Shown here in pieces: positions 1 to 7,148 of a DNA stretch of 22,672 nt. The stretch spans positions 1-22,672 of the forward strand of contig DASXZO010000174.1 in the NCBI GenBank assembly GCA_036501845.1. Reading direction: 5' to 3'. The notes under the pieces were generated by a model. That model was not told where the DNA came from. It ran no database searches and saw nothing but the letters and a program-made list of their open reading frames with translations. Source of the DNA: JBBREP01 sp036501845 (GTDB taxonomy: Bacteria > Actinomycetota > Acidimicrobiia > IMCC26256 > PALSA-610). The translations under genes and the position numbers were made by a program. How positions within the stretch are numbered: the first letter of the stretch is position 1; each line of letters opens with the position of its first letter.

Positions 1-13
1 CCCCGGCGAGCCT

Positions 14-40
14 CCGCGATTGAACCGGAGCAATAGATAC
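14..40 (+). repeat. Short intergenic repeat, copy A
   Basis: A 27-base stretch (core TGAACCGGAGCAATAG) that recurs at 2866-2892 with 23 of 27 bases identical; all four differences are transitions. It lies directly beyond the 3' end of tRNA-Tyr. Both copies are intergenic and in the same orientation. A looser third match lies at 10563-10583. Function unknown; it could be a dispersed intergenic element or a conserved RNA-end signal. Confidence 0.45.
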
Positions 41-41
41 G

Positions 42-124
42 TGGGCCGAGTTGGATTCGAACCAACGTAGCGATAACGCAACGGGTTTACAGCCCGTCCC
101 CTTTGGCCACTCGGGTATCGACCC
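42..124 (-). tRNA. tRNA-Tyr (anticodon GTA)
   Basis: Read on the minus strand this folds as a class II tRNA. The acceptor strands GGGTCGA (118-124) and TCGGCCC (43-49) pair with one G-U. The anticodon arm is ACGGG-CTGTAAA-CCCGT with GTA at the centre. A long variable arm of about 14 bases follows, then a T-arm GTTGG-TTCGAAT-CCAAC (50-66). The discriminator base is A (42), as expected for tyrosine. The 3' CCA is not encoded, so it must be added after transcription, as is common in actinobacteria. The gene diverges from yajQ. Confidence 0.96.
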
Positions 125-130
125 GGTTCT

Positions 131-139
131 ACGATAGCA
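131..139 (-). promoter_or_regulatory. Possible extended -10 for tRNA-Tyr
   Basis: On the minus strand TGCTATCGT matches an extended -10 element (TG-N-TATNNT). It lies 6 bases before the first tRNA base, so transcription would start at or very near the mature 5' end. No convincing -35 hexamer is visible. This is a pattern match only. Confidence 0.25.
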
Positions 140-197
140 ACCCGTTCTCAGCGACTTTCGAGACGAGACCGGCGAGATGCCGAAAGGATCGTGATCG

Positions 198-692
198 ATG
201 CCGACGTTCGACGTGGTGTCCGAGGTCGACTTGCAAGAGGTGCGCAACGCCGTCGACCAGGCGAGCCGCGAGCTCACGACGCGCTTCGACTTCAAGGGCA
301 CCGACACGTCGGTGACGCTCGACGAGAAGGGCACGTCGATCGCGATGCAGTCGTCGAGCGAAGATCGTTTGAAGGCCGCGATCGTGGTGCTCGAAGAGAA
401 GATGGTGAAGCGCAAGGTGTCGTTGAAGGCGCTCGACTACGCCAAGATCGAGCCCGCCGCACGCGACCACGTGCGCCAGAACGTGACGCTCGCGATGGGG
501 ATCTCCGACACGAAGGCCAAGGAGATCGGCAAGTTCATCAAGGGCTTGTCACTGAAGGGCGTGAACCACCAGATCCAGGGCGATCAACTCCGCGTGTCGG
601 GCAAGAAGCGCGACGACCTCCAGTCGGCGATCGCCGCGCTGCGCGAGCACGACTTCGGCATCCCGCTGCAGTTCCAGAACTTCCGCGACTGA
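198..692 (+). CDS. yajQ: YajQ family nucleotide-binding protein
   Basis: A 164-residue soluble protein that matches the YajQ (UPF0234) family end to end: it opens MPTFDVVSEVD, has the RFDFKG segment near residues 29-34, a central MVKRKVSLKALDY stretch, and ends FGIPLQFQNFRD. YajQ proteins have two ferredoxin-like folds that bind nucleotides; members in Xanthomonas and Pseudomonas have been reported to bind cyclic-di-GMP, but the role in actinobacteria is not settled. The ATG at 198 is preceded by AAAGGA at a spacing of 9 bases, which fixes the start. The stop at 690-692 is one base from the stop of htpX on the other strand, leaving no room for a terminator between the convergent genes. Confidence 0.95.
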   Translation: MPTFDVVSEVDLQEVRNAVDQASRELTTRFDFKGTDTSVTLDEKGTSIAMQSSSEDRLKAAIVVLEEKMVKRKVSLKALDYAKIEPAARDHVRQNVTLAMGISDTKAKEIGKFIKGLSLKGVNHQIQGDQLRVSGKKRDDLQSAIAALREHDFGIPLQFQNFRD

Positions 693-693
693 T

Positions 694-1548
694 TTACATC
701 TGCTGCAAGCGGGCGATGCGGTCCTCGGTGGGCGGGTGCGTGGTCCACAAGTTCTTGAACTGCACCTGGCGGCCGGTGAGCGGATTGACGATGTAGGCAC
801 TTGCCTGCGCCGGGTCGATGTCCATCGGCACCTGCTTGGCGTAGGCCTCGATCTTGCCCAGCGCGCTGGCGAGCGGGGCGCCCGTGCCGATCAGCTCGGC
901 GCCGCCCCGGTCGGCCTCGTACTCGCGGCTGCGCGAGAGCGCCATCTGCAGCAATGTGGCCGCGATCGGGGCCAGGATCATCATGGCGAGCAAGCCGAGG
1001 ATGTTCTCGCCCTTCTTGCGGCCGTTGCCGCCGCCGAAGCCACCGAACATCGCGCCCCACATCGCCATCCGGGCCACGAAGGTGATGCCCATGGCCACCG
1101 CGGCCGCCACCGACGTGATGAGGATGTCGCGGTGGCGGATGTGGCTGAGCTCGTGCGCCAGCACCCCACGCATCTCGTCCTCGTTGACCACCTGGAACAG
1201 GCCTTGGGTGACGCACACCGCTGCGTGGTGCTCGTTGCGTCCGGTTGCGAAAGCGTTGGGTTGGGCGTTGTCCGACACGTACACCTTCGGCATGGGCATG
1301 CCGGCCCGGTGCGTGAGGTCGCGCACGATCGAGTAGAGCATGGGCTGTTCGGCCTCGCTCACCGGATGGGCCCGGGCCGCCTTCACTGCGATGGTGTCGG
1401 AGAACCAGTACGACCCGCCGACGAACACCAGAGCGATCATCAGGCCGATCACGAGTCCGCCCGACCCGCCGATCGCCCCTCCGACGAACATGAACAGCAC
1501 GCCGAGGAGAGCGAGCATCGCAGCCGTCTTGGCCGTGTTCTTGATCAT
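694..1548 (-). CDS. htpX: HtpX-like membrane zinc metalloprotease
   Basis: A 284-residue M48 family protease that degrades misfolded or damaged membrane proteins. Two N-terminal hydrophobic segments (about residues 9-28 and 31-50) are followed by the catalytic motif HELSH (residues 132-136) with the third zinc ligand expected at Glu211 in SREYEADRGGAE. A second hydrophobic region lies at about 143-165 and 183-204. A glycine-rich loop GGFGGGNGRKKG (169-180) is typical of the family. The C-terminus TTHPPTEDRI is also a family signature. An in-frame ATG exists at 1602, but the ATG at 1548 has AGAAGGG just upstream and matches the family N-terminus (MIKNTAKTAAMLALL), so it is chosen. It is convergent with yajQ and divergent from pilT. 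In other bacteria htpX responds to envelope stress. Confidence 0.95.
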   Translation of the reverse strand: MIKNTAKTAAMLALLGVLFMFVGGAIGGSGGLVIGLMIALVFVGGSYWFSDTIAVKAARAHPVSEAEQPMLYSIVRDLTHRAGMPMPKVYVSDNAQPNAFATGRNEHHAAVCVTQGLFQVVNEDEMRGVLAHELSHIRHRDILITSVAAAVAMGITFVARMAMWGAMFGGFGGGNGRKKGENILGLLAMMILAPIAATLLQMALSRSREYEADRGGAELIGTGAPLASALGKIEAYAKQVPMDIDPAQASAYIVNPLTGRQVQFKNLWTTHPPTEDRIARLQQM

Positions 1549-1557
1549 CGACCCTTC

Positions 1558-1575
1558 TTCAATTGGTTCAATTGG
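1558..1575. repeat. Tandem 9-base repeat upstream of htpX
   Basis: TTCAATTGG occurs twice head to tail. The unit contains the palindrome CAATTG and is clearly more A+T-rich than its surroundings. It lies about 10 bases before the chosen htpX start, so it is in the 5' leader. It could be an operator half-site pair, or simply part of an N-terminal extension (Pro-Ile-Glu repeated) if translation starts at 1602. Confidence 0.5.
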
Positions 1576-1654
1576 TGCGGGCTCAGGCGGTGCCTGGCCC
1601 ATTCGCAGCGGTCAACGTACTGACCAGCCCTCAGACTTCCCGGACGGCCTGAGA

Positions 1655-1695
1655 GTTTCCCAACGGTCCACCTGGCCTTCAGGCGGACCCGAAAC
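1655..1695 (+). promoter_or_regulatory. Structured leader upstream of pilT
   Basis: Three nested helices can be drawn on the plus strand: GTTTC (1655-1659) with GAAAC (1691-1695), GGTCC (1665-1669) with GGACC (1685-1689), and CCTG (1671-1674) with CAGG (1680-1683), closing on the loop GCCTT. The structure ends 17 bases before the pilT ATG. The upstream bases can form competing stems (CTCAG/CTGAG and GCCTGA/TCAGGC). It matches no riboswitch class that I can recognise. It might control pilT expression, or act on the opposite strand in the htpX leader. Confidence 0.35.
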
Positions 1696-1712
1696 CGGCC
1701 GAGCCACATTCC

Positions 1713-2816
1713 ATGACGTTTCCCGGGAGTGTGTCCGGGTCGGACCGGCTCGATACGACGCCGATCGACGCCTGGCTCGAGACGATGATCGGCGCCGGCG
1801 CCAGCGACCTGTTGATCACGGGCGACTCGGCCCCCCGCATGCGGGTGGACGGCCGCCTGACCCCGATTCTGGGCACCTCGCTGCTCGAACCGGGCGAGGC
1901 CCACGATCTGGTCCAATCGGTCCTTTCGGACGACCAGCGCATCGAGCTACGGCGGGCCAAGGAGATCGACCTGGCCTTCTCGTGGCGCGACGGCACCCGC
2001 TTTCGGGCCAATGCCTTCTTCCAGCGGGGCTGCGCGGCGCTGTCGATGCGGCGTATCCCGTCGACGATCCCGTCGTTCTCGAAGCTCGGAGTGCCCGAGG
2101 TGCTCCGTGACTTCTGCACCCTGCCCCAGGGCCTGGTGCTGATGACCGGACCGACCGGATCGGGCAAATCGACCACGCTCGCGGCGATGGTCGACCACGT
2201 GAACGCCACCCGCGAGTGCCACGTGATCACGATCGAGGACCCCATCGAGTACGTCCACCGCAACAAGCTCGCGGTGGTGAACCAGCGCGAGGTGGGGGTG
2301 GACACCGACAGTTTCGAGTCGGCGTTGCGGGCCGCGCTCCGAGAGGATCCCGACGTGATCCTGGTGGGCGAGCTGCGCGACCTCGAGACGATCCAGTTCG
2401 CGCTCACCGCGGCCGAGACCGGCCACCTGGTGTTCGCCACGCTGCACACGAACGACGCCGCGCAGGCCATCGACCGGGTGATCGACGTGTTCCCGGTGGA
2501 CCGCCAGAGCCAGGTGCGGGTGCAGCTCGCGGCGTGCCTGGCCGGCGTGGCCGCCCAGCGACTGATCCCCCGTATCGGCGGCGGGATGGTGGCCGCGGTC
2601 GAGGTGCTCGGCGCCAATCCGGCGATCCGCAACGTGATCCGCGACGGCAAGACGCACCAGCTGCGCAACGTGGTGGTGCAGTGCCAGCGCGAGGGCATGT
2701 CGACGCTCGAGCGGGCGCTCAACGAGCTCGTGGCGAGGGGCACGATCAGCTTCGACGACGCTCGCGCCCGCGCCGTGCTCCCCAACGAGATCAAGCCCGC
2801 GCAGCGCGCCGCCTGA
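1713..2816 (+). CDS. pilT: Type IV pilus retraction ATPase PilT
   Basis: A 367-residue cytoplasmic hexameric ATPase of the PilT/VirB11 family that drives pilus depolymerisation. Visible motifs in order: MRVDG (43-47), Walker A GPTGSGKST (146-154), Asp box TIEDPIEYVH (173-182), Walker B region LVGELRD (217-223), His box ATLHTNDA (242-249), and the PilT signature AIRNVIRDGKTHQL (304-317). The tetracysteine zinc motif of assembly ATPases is absent, which separates it from the pilB product at 4691-6514. The ATG at 1713 lacks a strong ribosome binding site; no better start was found. It faces the pilBC-pilin operon, with a hairpin between them, so retraction and assembly genes are on separate transcripts. 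Confidence 0.95.
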   Translation: MTFPGSVSGSDRLDTTPIDAWLETMIGAGASDLLITGDSAPRMRVDGRLTPILGTSLLEPGEAHDLVQSVLSDDQRIELRRAKEIDLAFSWRDGTRFRANAFFQRGCAALSMRRIPSTIPSFSKLGVPEVLRDFCTLPQGLVLMTGPTGSGKSTTLAAMVDHVNATRECHVITIEDPIEYVHRNKLAVVNQREVGVDTDSFESALRAALREDPDVILVGELRDLETIQFALTAAETGHLVFATLHTNDAAQAIDRVIDVFPVDRQSQVRVQLAACLAGVAAQRLIPRIGGGMVAAVEVLGANPAIRNVIRDGKTHQLRNVVVQCQREGMSTLERALNELVARGTISFDDARARAVLPNEIKPAQRAA

Positions 2817-2865
2817 AGCGGACGGCGACGGTGAATGAGTGGGAGCGCCAGCGGAGCTGTCGGTA

Positions 2866-2892
2866 CCGCGACTGAACTGGAGCAGTAGACAC
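2866..2892 (+). repeat. Short intergenic repeat, copy B
   Basis: This 27-base stretch (core TGAACTGGAGCAGTAG) matches copy A at 14-40 at 23 of 27 positions. It lies between the pilT stop and the convergent terminator hairpin. Nothing around it looks like an insertion sequence. Confidence 0.45.
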
Positions 2893-2894
2893 GC

Positions 2895-2928
2895 GAAGAA
2901 GGGGGAGGCATACGCCTCCCCCTTCTTC
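2895..2928. terminator. Bidirectional terminator between pilT and pilin
   Basis: A perfect 15-base inverted repeat (GAAGAAGGGGGAGGC at 2895-2909, complement at 2914-2928) closes on the four-base loop ATAC. It sits between the convergent pilT and pilin genes. The outer part of the stem is A-rich on one side and T-rich on the other, so the hairpin can serve both directions, although a true U-tract after the stem is missing. A further 10-base palindrome, AACTCGAGTT, abuts it at 2929-2938. Confidence 0.85.
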
Positions 2929-2958
2929 AACTCGAGTTTCTGTGGCGTGCGGTGCCGA

Positions 2959-3321
2959 TCAACCGTTCGCGGTGCAGCCCTGACCGGCGACGAACGGCAG
3001 CGACAGACCGCTCGTCCAGCTGATCGTGAACAGCGTCGACGCCGACTGCAGGTAGTTGCCCGATACCAGCTGGGCCATCGTCGGCTGCGTGCTCGCACCG
3101 TTCTGAGCCTGGTACGCCGCGATCGCGGTGCGGATCTCCGACGCATCGGTCTTGCACGCGCTGCTCTGGGCATTGGTGCTCACGTTGGTCACCGAGAAGA
3201 CGACCACCGCGGCAAGGATGCCGAGAACCGTGACCACCACAATGAGTTCTACGAGCGTGAAGCCCTTCTGCACGAAGTTCTTCTCGCCCCACTCCTTGCT
3301 CGCCCGGATGTGCTGCAACAT
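2959..3321 (-). CDS. Type IV pilin (class III signal peptide)
   Basis: A 120-residue prepilin. The leader MLQHIRASKEWGEKNFVQKG (20 residues, charged) ends in Gly20, and cleavage by a prepilin peptidase would give mature Phe21 with the conserved Glu at mature position 5 (Glu25). The hydrophobic helix LIVVVTVLGILAAVVVFSV follows (about 26-44). The mature protein has just two cysteines (56 and 116), so a disulphide linking the core helix region to the C-terminus is possible, as in classical pilins. At about 100 mature residues it is small. The ATG at 3321 is preceded by AAAGG at about 10 bases. It follows pilC by 120 bases and is the only pilin gene here, so it is probably the major pilin or a pseudopilin; which of these cannot be told from sequence. 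Confidence 0.92.
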   Translation of the reverse strand: MLQHIRASKEWGEKNFVQKGFTLVELIVVVTVLGILAAVVVFSVTNVSTNAQSSACKTDASEIRTAIAAYQAQNGASTQPTMAQLVSGNYLQSASTLFTISWTSGLSLPFVAGQGCTANG

Positions 3322-3441
3322 CGTTCAAGTGCCTTTCGTTGGCCGCACCGGGTCGTGTACCGGGCGTGGCTGAGGGTTTCCAACGTTCCTTACGGCCGGT
3401 TCGACGCAACCCTGAATGATCCGAACGACCTGGCCGGCAAT

Positions 3442-4650
3442 TCAGTGGATTTTTCCGCCCTGGAACACGCCGTACATGGCCGTGATGAGGGCGACGGCGA
3501 CGAAACCCACGATCATGCCCATGAACACGATGACGGCCGGCTCGAACAACGACGTGAGCCGCTTCAAGCGGAATGCAAGCTCGCGCCCGTAGTAGTCGGA
3601 GATGTTCTCGAGCTGGTCCTCGAGGGTTCCCGTGTTCTCACCCACACGGATCATCTGGATCGCGGCAGAGGGAAAGAAACCTGCCTCCCCGATCGGGCCC
3701 GCCAGGCCCTCACCTTCGAGCATCCGCTCGTGCGCGTCGCGCAGCTTGTGTGCGAACACTCGGTTGTTGGCCGCGGCGATCGCGCCCATCATCGCTTCGG
3801 GAAGCGACACGCCTGAGCCCACCATCGCACCCAGGATCCGAGCGAATCGCTCGACCACCGAATACTGCACCACACCCTTGATTCCGGGGATCGACAGCAT
3901 CAGTTTGTCGCGGAACATGCGCCCCTGTTCGGAACGGCGCATCCACACGAAGAAGCCCACGAGCGCAACGCACACGAGCGGCGTCACGTACCAGAAGTTC
4001 TTGAAGAAGTCGGCCACGCCGAGCAGCATGCGCGTGGGCAGCGGCAGTTTGGCGTGCAGCTGCTTGAAGAACTTGACGAACTTCGGCAGCACGAACGTGG
4101 CCATCAACGCCACGGTTCCGATCGAGAACAGCGCGATCACTGCTGGGTAGATGAGCGCGCTCACGATCGCGTGGCGCGCGTCGAGGTCGCGTTCCATGTA
4201 TTCGGAGAGTTGGTCGAGCGCTTCGTCGAGGCGGCCGGTGAGCTCTGCGGAGCGCACGATGCCGAGGTAGTAGGGCGGGAACAACGAGGCATGCTCGGCG
4301 ACCGTGTCGGCGAACGGCACGCCGGCCTCGATGTTGTCGTGCATCTCGCCGACGATCTGTTTCCAACGTTTGTTGTCAGTGCCGTCACGCACCACGTCGA
4401 GGGCATCGGTGATCGAGATGCCGGAGCGGGCGAACGCGGCGATCTGGCGCGAGAAGTGCATGATCTCGGCCGGTTTCACACGCTGCGGCGACAACTCCAC
4501 CTGCAGGAGCGGCTTCTTCTCCTTGATGCGCTCGACCGCGAGGTTGAGCGCGAGGAGCTCCAGGCGCAGCGACTCCTCGGTCGGCGCCTCGCGCTCGCCT
4601 TTGACCGCCTTCCCGTCGACGTCGGTGGCCACGTAGCTGAAGTTCGTCAT
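3442..4650 (-). CDS. pilC: Type IV pilus inner-membrane platform protein PilC
   Basis: A 402-residue GspF/PilC family protein that sits in the cytoplasmic membrane and connects the ATPases to the growing pilus. The N-terminus (FSYVATDVDGKAVKGE) is the usual family opening. Two T2SF domains are visible, each with a FARSGISITDAL or LGAMVGSGVSLPEAM type segment (about residues 73-85 and 273-288). Hydrophobic segments lie at about 165-190, 218-235 and near the C-terminus (FEPAVIVFMGMIVGFVAVALITAMYGVF). Length is normal for the family. The ATG at 4650 has ACGGAG at a spacing of 8. It lies 40 bases after pilB and should be cotranscribed with it and the pilin. Confidence 0.95.
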   Translation of the reverse strand: MTNFSYVATDVDGKAVKGEREAPTEESLRLELLALNLAVERIKEKKPLLQVELSPQRVKPAEIMHFSRQIAAFARSGISITDALDVVRDGTDNKRWKQIVGEMHDNIEAGVPFADTVAEHASLFPPYYLGIVRSAELTGRLDEALDQLSEYMERDLDARHAIVSALIYPAVIALFSIGTVALMATFVLPKFVKFFKQLHAKLPLPTRMLLGVADFFKNFWYVTPLVCVALVGFFVWMRRSEQGRMFRDKLMLSIPGIKGVVQYSVVERFARILGAMVGSGVSLPEAMMGAIAAANNRVFAHKLRDAHERMLEGEGLAGPIGEAGFFPSAAIQMIRVGENTGTLEDQLENISDYYGRELAFRLKRLTSLFEPAVIVFMGMIVGFVAVALITAMYGVFQGGKIH

Positions 4651-4690
4651 CGTGTGGTCTCCGTAGGCCCGTGTTCGTCGATCACGGCGC

Positions 4691-6514
4691 TCAAATCACG
4701 TAGCTCGTGCGCAGCACTTCACTGATCGTCGTCACGTCGTCCTCCACGAGGTGCAACGACTGGCCCTGCAATGTCTCGAGTCCCTGCATCAACGCGACGC
4801 TGCGGATGTCTTGGAGCGCGGCGCCGCGCACGACGAGCTCGCGCAGCTCTTCGGTGAGCCGCAACACCTCGTAGATGCCGACCCGCCCCAGATATCCGGT
4901 GTTGCCGCAGAAGTTGCACCCTGCGCCGTGGAACCATTCGGTCTTGTCGCCGCCGGGAACCGCGGAGTCGTAGAACGCGCGCTCCTCCACCGACGGTGAG
5001 TACGGGGCGAGGCAGTGCGGGCAGATCTTTCTGATCAGGCGCTGGCCCACCACGCCGAGCAACGCCGACGCGATGAGAAAGGGCTCGATACCCATGTCGA
5101 TGAAACGGTGCAGCGCCGACACGGAGTCGGTTGCGTGCAACGACGACAGCACGAAGTGACCGGTGAGCGCGGCCTGCGTGGCGATGCGCGCGGTCTCGAC
5201 GTCGCGGATCTCGCCCACGAGGATCGCGTCGGGGTCTTGGCGCAAGATCGAGCGCAGACCCGACGCGAACGTCACGCCCGCCGCCTCGTTGATCTGGATC
5301 TGCGTGATCGCAGGGAACACGTACTCGACCGGGTCCTCGATCGTGGTGACGTTGATCTCGTCACTGGCGATCTCGGCGAGCGTCGCGTACAGCGTGGTGG
5401 TCTTGCCTGATCCGGTCGGGCCGGCGCAGATCACCATCCCGTACGGCGCCCGCACCAGCTCGCGGTAGAGCTCGGCCGTTTCTTCCGGCATGCCGAGCTC
5501 GTCGACGGTGTAGAGCGCGCGGCTCTTCTCGAGCAACCGCAACACGGCCTTCTCGCCGAACACTGTCGACGTCGTGGACACACGAACGTCGAGATCATGG
5601 CCCGCGATCTCGATATGGAACTGGCCGTCCTGGGGGCGGCGCCGCTCGACGATGTTCATGTCGGCCATGACCTTGATGCGCGAGAGCAGCGACTGCGCCA
5701 TGTCGCCCGGGAGGGTGAGCACTTCGTGGAGCGCTCCGTCGGTGCGCACACGCACTCGCACTTGGTGCTCTTGCGGCTCGATGTGCACGTCGGATGCTCG
5801 GTCACGCACCGCCTGCTCGATGATGAGGTTCACCACCTGCACGACCGGCGCGTTCTCGTCCACCGTGGTGCCGCTGACCGGCGTCGCGGTCTGTTCCACC
5901 GACGCGCGGCGCGCTTCGGAACGGGCCTCGAAGATGCGGATCGCGTCGCCGACGCGCGCGGTCGAGCGGTAGACGCGGTTGATGGCGAGGTCGATGTCGG
6001 TGACACCGGCCACGCAGAGACGAACCGGCGTCTCGGTGGCCTGGATCAGGCGATTGGTGATGTCGGGCGCGAGCGGGTCGCCCACCGCCACCTCGATGCG
6101 GGGGCCCACTTTGCGCACCGGCACCGCGTGCAGCTCGCGCGCGAGTGATTCGGGAAGCAGCTTGGCGAGCTCCACGTCGAGTTCGGTGTGGCGGAGGTCG
6201 ACCACTTCGAGACCGACCTGCTCGGCGAGCGCGGTGGCGAGGTCACGTTCGTGCACGATGCCGAGCTCGACGAGCGTGCGACCGAGCCGCTTGCCCGTGC
6301 CGCGCTGGGCCTCCACGGCCTCGTCGATCTGGTCGGCGGTGACGAGTCCGCGTTGTACGAGCAGCTCACCGATGCGCACGCCACGGTGGCGCGGCGCGTC
6401 GCCGTCACCGTCAGACGGCGCGTACGGCGCGACGGCCTCTGTCGCCGCGCTGTCGCCGGTCGCGTCGGACTCGGCAGCCGCCGATCTTTCCGAGCGCGCG
6501 CGCAGCCTGCTCAT
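4691..6514 (-). CDS. pilB: Type IV pilus assembly ATPase PilB
   Basis: A 607-residue ATPase of the PilB/GspE family that powers pilus extension. An acidic, low-complexity N-terminus (about 1-43) precedes a MshEN-type domain (about 45-180, starting RIGELLVQRGLVT), a family of domains that binds cyclic-di-GMP in some PilB/MshE proteins. The ATPase core has ASDVHIEP (240-247), Walker A GPTGSGKTTT (365-374), TIEDPVEYVF (391-400), Walker B region ILVGEIRD (431-438) and the His box SSLHATD (457-463). The zinc motif is complete: Cys498, Cys501, Cys533, Cys536. The ATG at 6514 has only a weak AAAGA before it. It is the first gene of the pilB-pilC-pilin operon. Confidence 0.95.
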   Translation of the reverse strand: MSRLRARSERSAAAESDATGDSAATEAVAPYAPSDGDGDAPRHRGVRIGELLVQRGLVTADQIDEAVEAQRGTGKRLGRTLVELGIVHERDLATALAEQVGLEVVDLRHTELDVELAKLLPESLARELHAVPVRKVGPRIEVAVGDPLAPDITNRLIQATETPVRLCVAGVTDIDLAINRVYRSTARVGDAIRIFEARSEARRASVEQTATPVSGTTVDENAPVVQVVNLIIEQAVRDRASDVHIEPQEHQVRVRVRTDGALHEVLTLPGDMAQSLLSRIKVMADMNIVERRRPQDGQFHIEIAGHDLDVRVSTTSTVFGEKAVLRLLEKSRALYTVDELGMPEETAELYRELVRAPYGMVICAGPTGSGKTTTLYATLAEIASDEINVTTIEDPVEYVFPAITQIQINEAAGVTFASGLRSILRQDPDAILVGEIRDVETARIATQAALTGHFVLSSLHATDSVSALHRFIDMGIEPFLIASALLGVVGQRLIRKICPHCLAPYSPSVEERAFYDSAVPGGDKTEWFHGAGCNFCGNTGYLGRVGIYEVLRLTEELRELVVRGAALQDIRSVALMQGLETLQGQSLHLVEDDVTTISEVLRTSYVI

Positions 6515-6625
6515 GGTCTTTAGATCGGCCCGCCACAGACAGGTGGAAGCCCAAAGGCCCTAAACCATCCATCTGGGCGAGGTCACCGCCTCGATGGCTG
6601 CGCACACCTACTAAATCCCACTATT
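6515..6625 (-). other. pilB 5' leader, possibly structured
   Basis: A 111-base gap between the HAD phosphatase stop and pilB. On the minus strand it holds a CGAGG-CGGTGA-CCTCG hairpin (6578-6593), extended by CCAT/ATGG around a 5-base bulge, a small CCAC/GTGG stem (6533-6546), and a GGTTTAGGGCCTTTGGGC segment. The right end near 6600-6625 is relatively A+T-rich and could contain the promoter, but no clear -35/-10 pair is visible. No known riboswitch consensus was recognised. Confidence 0.3.
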
Positions 6626-7138
6626 TCAGTCATAATACCCAGAGTGGACGTACAGGGTGGGGATGCCTTCGGCGCGGAACATGGCCACGTTGCGGCGATC
6701 GTCCTCGAAGGCGAGCTTCAGCTCGAAGCCGAACTGGCGTAACTCCCACACCGAGGCCTGTTTGAAGTCACGCGCCCAGTCGTAGTCGCCCCAGGAGCGC
6801 ATCACCAGGAGGTCCCAGCGGATCGCGTAATGGCGCAGCCAGGCCTCGGTGAGGTGCGAGATGCGGTGCGGTCGAGCCGTGAGCAGCACCACGCGCAAGG
6901 CGGGATCGAGGAGGTCGAGGAGGTGCTTCACCTCTTCGATCACGGGGTCGTCGCCGCACGCATCGAAGAAGGCGCGCCAATCGGCACGTGGTGCTTCGAG
7001 GTAGTGCTGGCGGCCGGCGGCGTCGGACAGCACGCCGTCGATATCGACCACTACCGCGGGCGCGGGTTCTATGGGTCCGACGAACCAGGTCCAGTTCTCG
7101 GGGACCCGTACGGATCGGCCCGCATCGGCGTGCACCAC
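6626..7138 (-). CDS. HAD superfamily phosphatase, PNKP-like
   Basis: A 170-residue soluble protein with a complete set of HAD catalytic motifs: motif I VVDIDGVL with nucleophile Asp32 and Asp34, motif II Thr87 in LLTARPH, motif III probably Lys126, and motif IV FEDDRRN with Asp146 and Asp147. The order and the short cap region (DWRAFFDACGDDPVIEEV), plus the ending MFRAEGIPTLYV, resemble the 3'-phosphatase domain of T4-type polynucleotide kinase/phosphatase. That suggests a nucleic-acid or nucleotide phosphate substrate, but the actual substrate cannot be read from the sequence. No kinase domain is attached. The start is GTG (7136-7138), 10 bases after the acsA stop, so it is probably translated from the same message. 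A weak ribosome binding site leaves the exact start uncertain. Confidence 0.8.
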   Translation of the reverse strand: MVHADAGRSVRVPENWTWFVGPIEPAPAVVVDIDGVLSDAAGRQHYLEAPRADWRAFFDACGDDPVIEEVKHLLDLLDPALRVVLLTARPHRISHLTEAWLRHYAIRWDLLVMRSWGDYDWARDFKQASVWELRQFGFELKLAFEDDRRNVAMFRAEGIPTLYVHSGYYD

Positions 7139-7148
7139 GAGGAGCTTG

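Noticed and set aside
10..36. A second tRNA-like T-arm (GGTTCAATC on the minus strand) after tRNA-Tyr
   Set aside because: The stem does not close correctly (G opposite G next to the loop), and the same sequence recurs with changes at 2866-2892 where there is no tRNA. It is better treated as a short repeat.
1603..1712. TPP or glycine riboswitch suggested by CCTGAGAG before pilT
   Set aside because: The surrounding conserved bases of both classes are missing, and the downstream genes are not in thiamine or glycine metabolism.
14..2892. The A and B repeats as attachment sites of an integrated element at tRNA-Tyr
   Set aside because: The repeat does not include the tRNA 3' end, and the enclosed genes (yajQ, htpX, pilT) are ordinary chromosomal genes with no integrase.
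2839..2958. A small coding gene across the terminator hairpin
   Set aside because: The translated stretch is produced by the inverted repeat itself and resembles no protein family; the hairpin explains the sequence.
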